DNA of 64,000 bases from Solirubrobacter sp963736505 (GCA_963736505.1 CAVTOZ010000002.1:248001-312000); one strand, 5' to 3'; shown: positions 42,844 to 52,547, counted from the stretch's first letter. The notes: generated by a model from the letters alone, not told the origin. A program made the numbers and translations.

Positions 42844-44134
42844 TCAGGCCGGCAGCCGCAGCTCGAAGCGCCCGCCGGCCTGCGCCACCGCGACGACGTC
42901 GCCGCCGGCCGCGCGCGCGAGCCGGCGCGCGAGCGGGAGGCCGAGGCCGGCGCCGCCGGCCTGGCTGACGCCCGGGCTCGAAGATCCGCTCGGCGTCGCC
43001 GGCGGCGATGCCCCCGCCGTCGTCGTCGACGGCGATCAGGACGCCGCCGTTCTCGCGCGCGAGCGTGACGTGGACCTCGTGCGCCGCGTGGCGGACGGCG
43101 TTCTCCATCAGCGGGTGCAGCGCGCCCGCGACGACGTCCTCGGCCGCGCCCACGATCAGCGGCGAGCCGGCGGCGTGGACGACGATCCGGCGGTCGTGGG
43201 CGGTCGCGGCCGGGCGCACGAGCCGCTCGACCGTATAGGCGGCCGCCACGGCGTCCGAGGACCCGCGGGCGGCGTCGCTGCGCGCGGCGGCCAGCAGCGT
43301 GTCGATCACCGCCGCCATCCGGTCGGTGCCGGCGAGCACGGTCTCCAGCGCGGCGCGCAGCTCGGCGTCGGAGCGGTTCGCGCGCAGCGCGAGCTCCGCC
43401 TCGCCGCGGACGCCGCTGAGCGGCGTGCGCAGCTCGTGCGCCATCTCGGCGGAGAAGCGCTGCTCGTGGCGCAGCGCGGCGTCGATCCGCCCGAGCAGCC
43501 CGTCGAGCGTGGCGGCCAGCGCGGTCAGCTCGTCGCGCGGCGGCCCGAGCGCGAAGCGGCGGTGCAGGTCGTGCTCGCTCCAGTCGGCCGCGCGCGCGGT
43601 CATGTCCGCGACGGGACGCAGCGCCAGGCCGACGGCGCGGCGCGCGACCAGCGCGCCCGCCACGATCACGAACAGGTCGAGCACGAGCGTCCCGACGGCG
43701 GCGAGCCGCTCGGTGTGCCGGTACGGGTCCATCGAGACGCCGACGACCACGACGCCCGAGCGTCCGATCGGGCGCGCCAGCAGGCGCATGTGCTCGGTCG
43801 GGTCGCGGACCGTCGGCCGGTCGACGCGCGCGAGCGCCTCGACCGCGGCGGCGAGCTGGCCCGCGGCAGGCGAGCGCTCGATCGCGCGGCCGCCGGTGTC
43901 GAAGATCCACGCGTGCTCGTCGAGCGCGGCGTCGTTGGGCGACTCGCGCACGCGCAGCGTGCCGCCGCCGGCGTCGAGCGTCGCGATCTGCGCCTCGGCG
44001 CGGTTGGCCAGCACCGCCGACGCGTCGGCGCTGAGGCGGTTGACGAGCAGCAGGTTGAGGGCGATGGAGAGGATCGCCAGGCCGCCGCCGAGGACGGCGA
44101 CGGTGCCGATCGTGACGCGGTTGCGCAGGCTCAC
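42844..44134 (-). pseudogene. HAMP sensor histidine kinase with frameshift before G2 box
   Basis: GTG at 44134 overlaps the response-regulator stop. Two membrane helices (VLGGGLAILSIALNLLLV, VLDLFVIVAGALVARRAVG), HAMP, HisKA with FSAEMAHELRTPLSGVRGE (phospho-His), N box HPLMENAVRHA, G1 DDDGGGIAAGD and F box ERIFEPG. An extra G (plus CCC at 42971-42973) then shifts the frame; the ending GVSQAGGAGLGLPLARRLA to RFELRLPA resumes in another frame and stops at 42844. Corrected length 429 aa. As it stands the ATP lid is lost. Confidence 0.85.
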
Positions 44135-44793
44135 CGCAGCGTGTATCCGACGCCGCGCGCCGTGGTGATCTCGGCCTCGGCGCCGAGCGCGCGCAGCTTG
44201 CGCCGCAGCCGGACGATGTACGCGTCGAGCGTGTTGGCGTGCACGATCGCGCCGTCCGGCCAGGCGGCGGCGACCAGCTCGTGCCGGCGCACCACCTGCT
44301 CCGGGCGCGCCGCCAGGGCGGCCAGCAGCCGGAACTCCGTCGGCGTCAACGACTCGCCGCGGTCGCCCACGCGGACGCCGTGCGCGGCGGGGTCCAGCCG
44401 CAGGCCGCCGACGCCCGGCTCCGGCTCCGGCCGCACGCGCTTGAGCAGCGCGCGCACACGCGCGATCAGCTCGGCGAGCGCGAACGGCTTGGCCAGGTAG
44501 TCGTCGCCGCCGGCGCTGAATCCGGCCAGCCGGTCGGTCAGGTCGGCCCGCGCGGTGAGGAAGATCACGGGCGCGTCGACGCCGTGCGCGCGCAGCGCCT
44601 GGCACACATCGCGTCCGTCGGCGTCGGGCAGCCCGACGTCGAGCACGAGCAGGTCGGGCCGCGACGCCGAGAACTCCTGCACGGCGAGCCGGCCGCCGGC
44701 GACGGCGCGGACCTCGAAGCCCTCGTCGATCAGCGCGCGCGTGAGCACCGACCGCAGGCCGGCGTCGTCCTCGCAGATCCCGATTCGGGTCAC
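44131..44793 (-). CDS. OmpR-family response regulator
   Basis: 220 aa, GTG start. Receiver: ICEDD, LLVLDVGLPDADGRD (phospho-Asp), FLTARAD, KPFALAELIARVRAL. Winged helix: LTPTEFRLLAALAARP, NTLDAYIVRLRRKLRALG, ITTARGVGYTLR. GTGA overlap with the kinase. FTR1 lies downstream, so an iron- or envelope-related signal is conceivable. Confidence 0.93.
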   Translation of the reverse strand: MTRIGICEDDAGLRSVLTRALIDEGFEVRAVAGGRLAVQEFSASRPDLLVLDVGLPDADGRDVCQALRAHGVDAPVIFLTARADLTDRLAGFSAGGDDYLAKPFALAELIARVRALLKRVRPEPEPGVGGLRLDPAAHGVRVGDRGESLTPTEFRLLAALAARPEQVVRRHELVAAAWPDGAIVHANTLDAYIVRLRRKLRALGAEAEITTARGVGYTLR

Positions 44794-44862
44794 GCCCTCT
44801 GATGGTGGCGCATCGACGCACATGCGGCTGAGCGTGCCGCGAGGCGCCTGAACGTCGCCTGA

Positions 44863-45774
44863 CTACGCGGTGAAGTGGCGGACCGTGCGCTCGAGCCCCT
44901 CGCGCAGCCGCACGAGCGGCTCGTAGGCGAGCTCGCTGCGGGCGCGCGAGAGGTCGGCGAGCGTGTGGCGCACGTCGGCCGGGCGCGGCGGCGCGTGCAC
45001 CGGCTCGACGTCTGAGCCGAGCAGCTCGCGCAGCTCCCCCAGCAGCCGGTTGAGGCTCACGCGCTCGCCGCACGCGACGTTGTAGATGCGCCCGGCGGCG
45101 TGCGGAGCGTCCATCGCGAGCATGTTCGCGTGCACGGCGTTGGTCACGTACGTGAAGTCGCGCGTCTGCTCGCCGTCGCCGAAGATCACCGGCCGGCGGC
45201 GCGCCAGCAGCGCGCCGATGAAGTGCGGGACGACGGCCGAGGTCGGGTCCTGGCGCGGCCCGAAGACGTTGAAGTAGCGCAGCGCGACGGTCTCCAGCCC
45301 GTGGACGCCGTGCATGAAGCGCGCGTAGCCCTCGCCCGCGAGCTTGGTCGTCGCGTAGGGGGAGATCGGCAGCGCGGGGCCGTCCTCGCACGTCGGCAGC
45401 TCGGTCGCCGCGCCGTAGACCGACGACGAGGACGCGCAGATGACGCGGCGCGCGCCGTGATCGCGCGCGGCCAGCAGCACGTTGAGCGTCCCGGCCGTGT
45501 TCGTCGCGTCGGTGGCGCGCGGGTCCGCGACCGAGCGCGGGACCGACGGCAGCGCGGCCTGGTGGAAGACGACCTCGCAGCCGGCGACGGCCGTGTGCAC
45601 GGCGTCGTGGTCCTGGATGTCGCCGTCGATCAGCTCGGCGTCCGCGGGCAGGTTCTCGCGCCGGCCGGTCGCGAAGTTGTCGAGCACGCGCACGCGGTGC
45701 CCGCGCCGCAGCAGCTCCGCGGCGAGGTGCGAGCCGATGAACCCCGCGCCGCCGGTGACGAGCACCTGCGTCAT
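44863..45774 (-). CDS. NAD-dependent sugar-nucleotide epimerase/dehydratase
   Basis: 303 aa, extended SDR. LVTGGAGFIGSHLAAEL (NAD), CASSSSVYGAA, YATTKLAGEGYARF (Tyr/Lys pair), RYFNVFGPRQDPTSAVV. Likely UDP-glucose/galactose or UDP-GlcNAc 4-epimerase class. Last gene of the surface-glycan operon; ATG overlaps the upstream stop. Confidence 0.92.
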   Translation of the reverse strand: MTQVLVTGGAGFIGSHLAAELLRRGHRVRVLDNFATGRRENLPADAELIDGDIQDHDAVHTAVAGCEVVFHQAALPSVPRSVADPRATDATNTAGTLNVLLAARDHGARRVICASSSSVYGAATELPTCEDGPALPISPYATTKLAGEGYARFMHGVHGLETVALRYFNVFGPRQDPTSAVVPHFIGALLARRRPVIFGDGEQTRDFTYVTNAVHANMLAMDAPHAAGRIYNVACGERVSLNRLLGELRELLGSDVEPVHAPPRPADVRHTLADLSRARSELAYEPLVRLREGLERTVRHFTA

Positions 45775-46541
45775 GCGCGCGCGAACTGGTCGTCGAGCGC
45801 GCGCGGGAACGGGACGGCGATGTGGCGCTCGCGCAGGTGCGCCGTCTCCCGCATCAGGTTGAACCCGGCGGCGGTCACGATCCGCTCGGCGTGCGCGAGG
45901 TGCGGCGTGACGGGATACACGTCGACCCAGCGCGCGTTGGCCGGGAGCCGCGACGGCCGCCGCGGGCTGACGACGATCACCAGCGGCGCGGCGGCGGCGT
46001 GCTCGAGCAGGCGCATCAGCTCCGCGTCCGGCCCGGAGTGCACGACGAGCCAATGCGGCTCGTCGGCCAGCGGCGCGCCCGCGGGCACCGGCGCGAGCGT
46101 CAGCGCCTCCACGCGGCGCGCGCAGCCGGCCAGCGCCTGCGCGTGGCCGGCGGCGAGCGGCTCGAGCGCGTACGCGACCTCATAGCGCGGCAGCGGCCCG
46201 TCCAGCCGCCGCGCGTACTCCGGCCAGCGCAGCCGGCGGGCGACGTGCCGGGCCGGCGGCAGCGTCATCCCGCACAGCTCGCCGAGGATCCCGCCGGGGA
46301 AGCTGTCGACGATCAGCTCGTCCGCTTCGGCGAGCGCGCCCTTCAGCCACGCCCGGAACGCCTCGCGATCGCGCCCCAGCCGGGCCGGCACCGGCAGGAC
46401 GGGCAGCTCGCCGGTCACGCGCGGGTCGCGCGCGAAGCGCGAGGCGCTGAGCAGCGTCGCGCTCAGCTCGAGCGCCTCCAGCACCCGGCGCGCGCGCGTG
46501 AGGTGGCCGAGCCCGCCGCCGAGCGCGTAGTAGACGATCAC
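45771..46541 (-). CDS. MurG-like GT-B glycosyltransferase
   Basis: 256 aa, GTG start. ALGGGLGHLTRARRVLEAL is the MurG-type N-terminal loop; the C-terminal part includes HWLVVHSGPDAELMRLLEHA and TAAGFNLMRETAHLRERHIAVPFP. Shorter than full MurG (about 350 aa). Coupled on both sides by overlaps. Donor unknown. Confidence 0.75.
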   Translation of the reverse strand: MIVYYALGGGLGHLTRARRVLEALELSATLLSASRFARDPRVTGELPVLPVPARLGRDREAFRAWLKGALAEADELIVDSFPGGILGELCGMTLPPARHVARRLRWPEYARRLDGPLPRYEVAYALEPLAAGHAQALAGCARRVEALTLAPVPAGAPLADEPHWLVVHSGPDAELMRLLEHAAAAPLVIVVSPRRPSRLPANARWVDVYPVTPHLAHAERIVTAAGFNLMRETAHLRERHIAVPFPRALDDQFARA

Positions 46542-47734
46542 GCCGGCCGCATGCCGGCGCGGGTCTGCGCGAGCGCCTCGACGTAGCGCGACAGCTCGAG
46601 CTCGCCGTCGAGCTCGGCCTCCGCCAGCGCCCGGCACGCCTCGCCCAGGCTCCGGCGCTCGTTCTCGGCGAGGTCGGCGGCGCGCCGCAGCGCCGCCGCG
46701 CAGCCGGCCTCGTCGCCGGGCTCGAACAGCAACGCGGTGCGGCCGTCGGTGAGCACGTCGGCCATCCCGCCGGCGCGCGCGGCGACCAGCGGGATGCCGA
46801 GCGCGGCCGCCTCGACGAGCACGTTCGGCAGCCCGTCGTAGAACGACGGCAGCGCGAGCCAGTCGCACGCCGCGTACCACGGCAGCAGCTCGAAGCGGTC
46901 CAGGAACGGGAGCGCGGTGTACGCCAGCTCGCCCGCGTGCGCGTCGAGCCACGCCTCCAGCTCGGGCTCCATCCAGCCCGCCAGCAGTACGTGGAACGCG
47001 TCGGCGGCGCCGGAGCGCAGCAGCGCGTCGAGCAGTAGCACGCCGCCCTTCTTCGCCTTCAGCTGGCCGAACAGCCCGAGCACGCGCCGGCCGCCGATCC
47101 CGGCGCGCCACGCGGCCGCCCGCTCGCGGTCGCTCGGCGCCAGCTCCCAGCCGGAGAAGTCGATCCCGTTCGGGATCCAGCGCGCCTGCACGCCCGGGTG
47201 CAGCGCGGTGATCTTCTCGACCTTGTCGCGCGAGACCGCGCACACGAGCGCCGAGCGCGCCAGCGCGTCGTCGAGCACCGGCCGGCGGCGGGTGGAGAAC
47301 ACGGCGGCGTCGAAGTCGTTGCCGCGGATCAGCGTGATCAGCGGGACGCCGAGCCAGGCGGCGTACACGGGCGCGGCGACGATCGGGCGCGAACCGCCGA
47401 ACGCCACCACGTGCGTGACCGCGCGCGTGGCCGGATCGGCGGCGAGCGCACTCCAGGCGCGGTTGAGCGCGTGCGCCGGATCGCCCTCGATCGGGCACGC
47501 GAGGTAGCGCCCGCCCGCCTGCGTCTCGATCGCCCACGGCCGGCCGCGCTCGTGCGGCGTGAAGTGCAGCACGTCGACGGCGACGCCGCGCCGGCGCAGG
47601 CCGCGCACGATCCGGTCGCACGACTGCGCCATCCCGCCGCGGCTCGGCGGGTAGGTCTCCGTCAGCCACAGCGCGCGCAGCCCGGCGGCCGCGCGCGGCA
47701 GCTCAGGAGTCGTTGAAGCCGCCGCCGTCGTCAT
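46538..47734 (-). CDS. GT4-type glycosyltransferase
   Basis: 398 aa. ALWLTETYPPSRGGMAQSCDRIVRGL, ITLIRGNDFDAAVF, IPNGIDFSGWEL, LFGQLKAKKGGVLLLDALL, and the donor site LPSFYDGLPNVLVEAAALGIPLVAARAGG. The start at 47734 overlaps the Cys-rich gene by 32 bases. Builds the operon's glycan at the cytoplasmic face. Confidence 0.9.
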   Translation of the reverse strand: MTTAAASTTPELPRAAAGLRALWLTETYPPSRGGMAQSCDRIVRGLRRRGVAVDVLHFTPHERGRPWAIETQAGGRYLACPIEGDPAHALNRAWSALAADPATRAVTHVVAFGGSRPIVAAPVYAAWLGVPLITLIRGNDFDAAVFSTRRRPVLDDALARSALVCAVSRDKVEKITALHPGVQARWIPNGIDFSGWELAPSDRERAAAWRAGIGGRRVLGLFGQLKAKKGGVLLLDALLRSGAADAFHVLLAGWMEPELEAWLDAHAGELAYTALPFLDRFELLPWYAACDWLALPSFYDGLPNVLVEAAALGIPLVAARAGGMADVLTDGRTALLFEPGDEAGCAAALRRAADLAENERRSLGEACRALAEAELDGELELSRYVEALAQTRAGMRPA

Positions 47735-48059
47735 CGTCGACGCCGTCGCCGAACCAGCGGTAGTCGGTGTCGCCCCAGTAGGGGTCCGACGTCGCCCACC
47801 ACATCGGGGCGTAGTCATACGAGCGGTACCAGCGGGTGCGGTAGCGGACCGGCTCGCGCGCCGGATCGACGTCCGGCCCGAGCACGGTCGACTCCTCCTG
47901 CTTGGCCGCGCACTCGACGCACACGCGCGTGTCGACGCGCGGGGCGAGGTGCTCGTCGCACACGCGCCGCGTGCACAGCGAGCAGCTGGTGGTTGCCGCG
48001 GCGCCGCAGTCGCGCAGCGTGAAGAAGCCGCGCTTGCACGCGCACTGGTCGATGCTCAC
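47703..48059 (-). CDS. unrecognised Cys-rich protein with aromatic acidic tail
   Basis: 118 aa, GTG start. First half: CACKRGFFTLRDCG, CSLCTRRVCDEHL, RVCVECAAK; eight Cys and a His, fitting a two-zinc finger of the B-box/RING-like sort. Second half is rich in Tyr/Trp/Asp (RTRWYRSYDYAPMWWATSDP, DDDDGGGFND). No known family recognised. Inside a glycan operon with overlaps on both sides. Confidence 0.65.
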   Translation of the reverse strand: MSIDQCACKRGFFTLRDCGAAATTSCSLCTRRVCDEHLAPRVDTRVCVECAAKQEESTVLGPDVDPAREPVRYRTRWYRSYDYAPMWWATSDPYWGDTDYRWFGDGVDDDDGGGFNDS

Positions 48060-48823
48060 AGCTTCTTCCTGCGTGAGGGATCGACGCGCTCGTACGCGAC
48101 CGCCAGCAGCCCGAGCAGCAGTTCGAGGTCGGGCGCGTCGTCGAGCCGCGCCGCGTCCACGATCCGGCTGAGCCGCACGACGGTGCGGTCCTCTCCGGCC
48201 TTGACCGACTCCTTGCTGACACCGCGCGTGCCCGGCGGCCGGCCGGCCAGCGCGTAGTTGCGCGCCGGCAGCGACACCGTGACGGTCAGCTCGATCTTCT
48301 TCTTGGCCTTCGTCTTGCGCTTGGTCTTGCCGCTGGCGCTGCGCTTGGTCTTACGCGACGAGCGCACGTGGTCGATCACGGCGAAGCGGACGTCGGCGCC
48401 GTCGACGAAGCGCGCGCGGCCCTCGATCCACGGATCGTCGTAGAACGTGTCGACGACCTTGTGGTAGGCGCCCTTGCGGTACGGCTCGCTCGCGCCGATC
48501 CGCTTGGCGCCGTGCTCGGCGCCGGTGAGGTCGATCGTCAGCGCGAGCGGCGTCTCAGGATCGTGGTCCTCGCGCAGGATCCCCAGCAGCGGCAGCGCCA
48601 GCTCGCGGAGCCCGTCCGGCACGTCGTGCTTGCGCGCGAAGCGGCGGGCGAAGAAGCCGCCCGCGCCACCGCGCACGGCCTCGACCTCGCGGTCGAACGC
48701 GGCGACCGGGCCGAGCAGCTCCAGCCATTCGCCGGGGCTGTGCTCGCCGCTGACGCGGCGCCGCTCGACGATCGCCTGCTGCTCGGCGGAGAGCGCCTTG
48801 AACTGCGCGCGGATGCTGCTCAC
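48056..48823 (-). CDS. unrecognised protein in glycan operon
   Basis: 255 aa, GTG start overlapping the upstream GT stop. RAQFKALSAEQQAIVERRRVSG start, GGFFARRFARKHDVPDGLREL, LALTIDLTGAEHG, then a strongly basic stretch (RKTKRSASGKTKRKTKAKKK, about residues 160-180) and VTVSLPARNYALAGRPPGTRG. No signal peptide or membrane helix. Function unknown. Confidence 0.65.
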   Translation of the reverse strand: MSSIRAQFKALSAEQQAIVERRRVSGEHSPGEWLELLGPVAAFDREVEAVRGGAGGFFARRFARKHDVPDGLRELALPLLGILREDHDPETPLALTIDLTGAEHGAKRIGASEPYRKGAYHKVVDTFYDDPWIEGRARFVDGADVRFAVIDHVRSSRKTKRSASGKTKRKTKAKKKIELTVTVSLPARNYALAGRPPGTRGVSKESVKAGEDRTVVRLSRIVDAARLDDAPDLELLLGLLAVAYERVDPSRRKKL

Positions 48824-50034
48824 GCGATCGCCTCCATCGGCGGGATCCAATCAGCTTTCAGCCCCTGCGCGGCGTAGAGATCGCGCAGCTGCGCGACGCT
48901 CGCGTCCCAGCTCAGGTGCCCGGCCACGCGCGCCCGAGCCGCGGCCCCCATCCGCGCGCGCCGTTCAGGGAAGTCGAGCAGCACCCGGATCGCCCGCGCG
49001 AGCTCGCCGGGGCGGTCGGGCGCGACGAGGCGGCCGTGCTCGCCGTCGGTCATCAGCTCGCGCACGGCGGGGAGGTCGGAGGCGACGACGGGCACGCCCG
49101 CGGCCATCGACTCGAGGATCTTCAGCGGCGCGCAGCCCTGGACGGCGTTGCGCGAGCAGTCGCGCAGCGGCGCGAGCGACAGCAGCGCGTGCTCGCGCCA
49201 CGGGGCGAGCTCGTCCTCCGACAGCGCGGCGTGCCAGCGCACGCGGTGGTCGATCGCGAGCTTCTCGGCGAGCCGGCGGTAGGGCTTGGCGCGCCGCTGG
49301 TGGACCGAGGCGCAGATCACCAGCTCGAGCCCTTCGAGGTCCTGCAGGCGCGCGAACGCGCGCAGCGCGGTGTCGACGCCCTGCCACGGCTGCAGCGCGC
49401 CGAAGTAGAGGAGGTAGCGCTCGGGGGCGTCCGGCGGCGGCGGGGCCGGCGCGGCCGGGACGTCGGCGCCGTTGCGCACCACGACGGGCTCGATCCCGCG
49501 CGCGCGCAGCCGGCGCGCCGTCACCTCCGAGGGGGTGATCACGAGCTCGGCGGCGTCGAGGCAGCGCTGCTCGAGCGCCGCGACGCGCTCGAGGATCGCG
49601 GCCGGGACCGCCGGGTACAGGAACGGCAGCTCGATCGACGGCAGGCCGTTGACCTCGTAGACCGCGGCGTACGAGCGGCCGGCGCGCTCGACGATCGGCA
49701 CGCCGCTCCACGGATCGCGGAAGTGGGCGAGCTCGAGCGAGGGCGCCAGCCGGTCCAGCAGCGCCGCCAGGCGCGCGCCGAACCCGGCCGCGCGCTCGAG
49801 CACGTGCTCGGCCTCGCGCATGTAGCGGACGATCTCCACCTCGCCCTCGCGCTGGTAGGCGGGCAGCCCGTCGCCGCCGAGCACGTACAGCAGCCCGCCG
49901 CCGGCCTGCTCGAACAGCGCCCGCGCGAAGCGGTCGATGTGCACCGCGCTGCCCTTGCGCGACGGGAACCGGTCGAACGACGCGTACAGCGCGCGGTGAG
50001 GGAGCGCTCCGGGCAGGCCGCCGATCCTACGCAC
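48820..50034 (-). CDS. GT4-type glycosyltransferase
   Basis: 404 aa, GTG start. ASFDRFPSRKGSAVHIDRFARAL, VYEVNGLPSIELP, VVVRNGADVP, YLLYFGALQPWQGVDTALRAF, and the donor loop APLKILESMAAGVPVVASDLPAVREL. Begins 3 bases after the collagen-like gene stop, tying a secreted protein to glycan synthesis. Confidence 0.9.
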   Translation of the reverse strand: MRRIGGLPGALPHRALYASFDRFPSRKGSAVHIDRFARALFEQAGGGLLYVLGGDGLPAYQREGEVEIVRYMREAEHVLERAAGFGARLAALLDRLAPSLELAHFRDPWSGVPIVERAGRSYAAVYEVNGLPSIELPFLYPAVPAAILERVAALEQRCLDAAELVITPSEVTARRLRARGIEPVVVRNGADVPAAPAPPPPDAPERYLLYFGALQPWQGVDTALRAFARLQDLEGLELVICASVHQRRAKPYRRLAEKLAIDHRVRWHAALSEDELAPWREHALLSLAPLRDCSRNAVQGCAPLKILESMAAGVPVVASDLPAVRELMTDGEHGRLVAPDRPGELARAIRVLLDFPERRARMGAAARARVAGHLSWDASVAQLRDLYAAQGLKADWIPPMEAIA

Positions 50035-50037
50035 CGG

Positions 50038-51078
50038 TCAATTGATCCATTGCGTCGTGCCGGCGGCGGCCCCGGTGCTGCCGGCCGCCGAGAGCGTCAG
50101 GCCGGCGGGCTGGGGCGACGTGGACACCACCACGACCACACCGCCGCCGCCGCCCGCGGCATCCCCGGCGGCGGGACTGCCCCCGTTGGCGGTGATCGAC
50201 GCGGTCCCGTTCACCTTCACGACGCGTGCCGCGACGACGATCACGCCGCCGCCGCCGCCCCCGCCGCTGAAGTTGCCCCCGCGGCCGCCGGCGCCGCCGG
50301 TCACGACCGCGCCGTCGAGCGTGCGGCCGAGGACCGCCGAGGTCGCGGAGCGCAGGATCTGCGTCCCGCCGACGGCGGCCGCCGGCGCCGTGGCGGTGCC
50401 ACCGCCGCCGCACGCGGCGCTGGCGCCGCCGCTGCCGCCGAGCGAGTTCGTGGTCGACTGCGCGAGCGGGCCGCACGCGTTGCCGCCGCCGCCACCCGAG
50501 CCGCCGAGCGTTCCGGCCGCGAGCGGCAGGCCGCCGAAGCCCGCGACGCCGGTGTTGCCGTCGCGCTCGATCCGCGCGCCCGTGCCGAGCGTCAGCGTGC
50601 CCGAGACGAACACGCGGAAGCCGTTGGTGAAGAGCACCACGCCGGGCGCGAGCGTCATATCGCGCGCGTAGCTGTCGGCGCTCAGGATCGTCGGCGTGTC
50701 GATCGTGACGTCGCTCGTGGACACACCGAAGAAGCCCTCGAGGCCGATGCCGTCGGCGCCGTTCGCCCCGGGCGCGCCCGCGTCGCCCTTCTGCCCCGTG
50801 TCGCCCTTCGGACCCGGAGCGCCCGTGTCCCCCGCGGGACCCTGCGGCCCGGGCAGCGCGCGCACGCTGCCCTGGACGGTCGGGAGCGAGCCGGAGTTGA
50901 AGTCCTTCGCGGTCAGCGACCCGTCCTTGACCTTGGCCGACGTGACCGCGTTCGGCTTCAGCTGCGCCGTGCCGACGCTGTTACGGGGGAACGTGGCCGC
51001 CGCGTAGGCGCCTCCGCCTAGCGCCATGAACACCGCGAGGGAGGACATGACGTTCGCGAACGTGAGATGGCGCCGCAT
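50038..51078 (-). CDS. secreted collagen-like, Gly-rich surface protein
   Basis: 346 aa. Signal-type N-terminus (VMSSLAVFMALGGGAYAAA), the NSVGTAQLKPNAVTSAKV segment, then about 33 residues of Gly-X-Y repeats (GPQGPAGDTGAPGPKGDTG onward, about 81-113). Remainder is a beta-rich, very Gly-rich domain (GGSGGGGGNACG, GGAGGRGGNFSGGGGGGG) with paired Cys. Likely an exposed fibre or stalk; Thr/Lys in the repeats could be modified. Heads the glycan operon. Confidence 0.88.
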   Translation of the reverse strand: MRRHLTFANVMSSLAVFMALGGGAYAAATFPRNSVGTAQLKPNAVTSAKVKDGSLTAKDFNSGSLPTVQGSVRALPGPQGPAGDTGAPGPKGDTGQKGDAGAPGANGADGIGLEGFFGVSTSDVTIDTPTILSADSYARDMTLAPGVVLFTNGFRVFVSGTLTLGTGARIERDGNTGVAGFGGLPLAAGTLGGSGGGGGNACGPLAQSTTNSLGGSGGASAACGGGGTATAPAAAVGGTQILRSATSAVLGRTLDGAVVTGGAGGRGGNFSGGGGGGGVIVVAARVVKVNGTASITANGGSPAAGDAAGGGGGVVVVVSTSPQPAGLTLSAAGSTGAAAGTTQWIN

Positions 51079-51147
51079 GGCTGCTCCGATCCAGGCCGGG
51101 CGAGTGAACGTACCTTCACCTTGGGGGATCGCGCAAGCGCCCGCGGC

Positions 51148-52176
51148 TCAGCCGACGACGGACGGGGAGTAGACGGTCCAGCTGCCGCTCGCGTTCGTCG
51201 CCGTCACCGCGCACGCGAGCATCGGGATCTCGCGCGGAGCGTGCCCGCCCCGCAGGTAGTGCCGCGTCGTCGCGCCCTTCAGCGGCCGCATCGGATGCGA
51301 GATCCCCTGCACCAGCTGGCCGCTCACGCGCGGGACGCCCCAGGCGTACGTCAGCTTCGCCTTCGAGCCCCGGAAGGCCGGCGCGACGCAGGTGAGCCGG
51401 CTCGTGCCCCTGAGCTTCACCTTGCCGGTGGTGTACGGGGCCAGGACCGGGCTCGGATCGGTCAGGAACGGGCGCAGGCGCGAGACGCGCATCCACACCG
51501 ACGGCGCCGCGTGGAGCCCGCAGTCGTTGCCCTCGCCCCCAGGCCCCCAGCTCGTCACGCCGATCTGGACGGGGCCGTTGGGTCCCTGGGCCAGCAGCGG
51601 CCCGCCCGCGTCGCCGGCGCACGGCTGCGTGAGCGTGGCGTCGCCGTCGAGATCCTGCGCGCAGATGTCCTGCGTCGTCGCGCACGCCGGCGGGCCGACG
51701 AGCGTGAGGACGCCGCCCTGCAGCGGCGTGGACGCCGGGAAGTCGCTGCCGCGGATCGGCGCCGAGATGCCGTAGCCGAGCACGCGCACCGACGTGCCCG
51801 GGAGCTCCAGCGCCGCGTCGCCCGGCCCAGCGATCGCCACCGGCGCGATGCCGGCGACCGGCTTCGTGAGCACGACCAGCCCGACGTCGTCGGCCGCGGT
51901 GGCGGCCTCCGGATTGCGCGGGCCGGACGGGAGCGTGTACCTGCGGCCTGGAGCCGAGGCGAAACCTTTGACGTTGTGGTAGGCGGTGTCCGGGAGCGGG
52001 CCCGCGCCACCGCCGTCCACGCCGATGACGACCTCGAAGCTGCGCGGATCGGCGCCGTCGAGGCAGTGCGCCGCGTTCAGCACGCGGTCGGGCGCGATCA
52101 GCCGCGGCGGCGAGGACTCCGAGCAGTCGCATCGGGCGACGCTGCGGCCGGCCGTCGTCGCCGGGCAATCGGTCAT
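51148..52176 (-). pseudogene. trypsin-family protein, inactive and N-terminally damaged
   Basis: The frame from ATG 52176 (342 aa) has no signal peptide. Conserved chymotrypsin-fold parts: LIAPDRVLNAAHCLDG (His), DDVGLVVLTKPV (Asp), and CAGDAGGPLLAQG where the catalytic Ser of GDSGGP is Ala. In another frame, ATG 52132 starts a signal peptide (MRLLGVLAAAA) that runs straight into the region before LIAPDR. The first 40-60 mature residues appear deleted with a frame change. Ig-like C-terminal domain intact (RLTCVAPAFRGSKAKLTYAW). Confidence 0.7.
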
Positions 52177-52436
52177 GCACCCTGAACTTTGCGGTGAGCC
52201 TGCAGATGTCGCGCGCCCGCAGGCGAAAGCGAGATCATCGGCTCGCTGCCGGGCGCGCGGCGACGCGCGATGAAGCCGCGGTCGTTCGCGTCCTCCCACA
52301 CCGGCAGCCGCGGGCACGAGGTCTTCCAGACGTCGAGGACCTCGCTATAGGGCCGGGGCTCGCGGCCGACCCACTCGAGCAGATCGAGGATCAGCGTGTC
52401 GAGCACGGTCTCGGATGGCGAGGGCGGAAGGCTCAC
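52173..52436 (-). CDS. small conserved winged-helix-like protein
   Basis: 87 aa, GTG start. ILDLLEWVGREPRPYSEVLDVWKTSCPRLPVWEDANDRGFI reads like a short conserved domain seen in many bacteria; ISLSPAGARHLQAH ends like a MarR/PadR wing. Stop overlaps the trypsin ORF start. Function unknown. Confidence 0.65.
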   Translation of the reverse strand: MSLPPSPSETVLDTLILDLLEWVGREPRPYSEVLDVWKTSCPRLPVWEDANDRGFIARRRAPGSEPMISLSPAGARHLQAHRKVQGA

Positions 52437-52547
52437 GGTCGTTGCCTGGAACGCTACGCCGCCCCGGCCAGGCGCGCCGAAACTCCAGGGTGGCGCGCGC
52501 GAAAGACCGGGCCGAGGCCTTACGACGCGCCCGAGAACCCGATCGGC

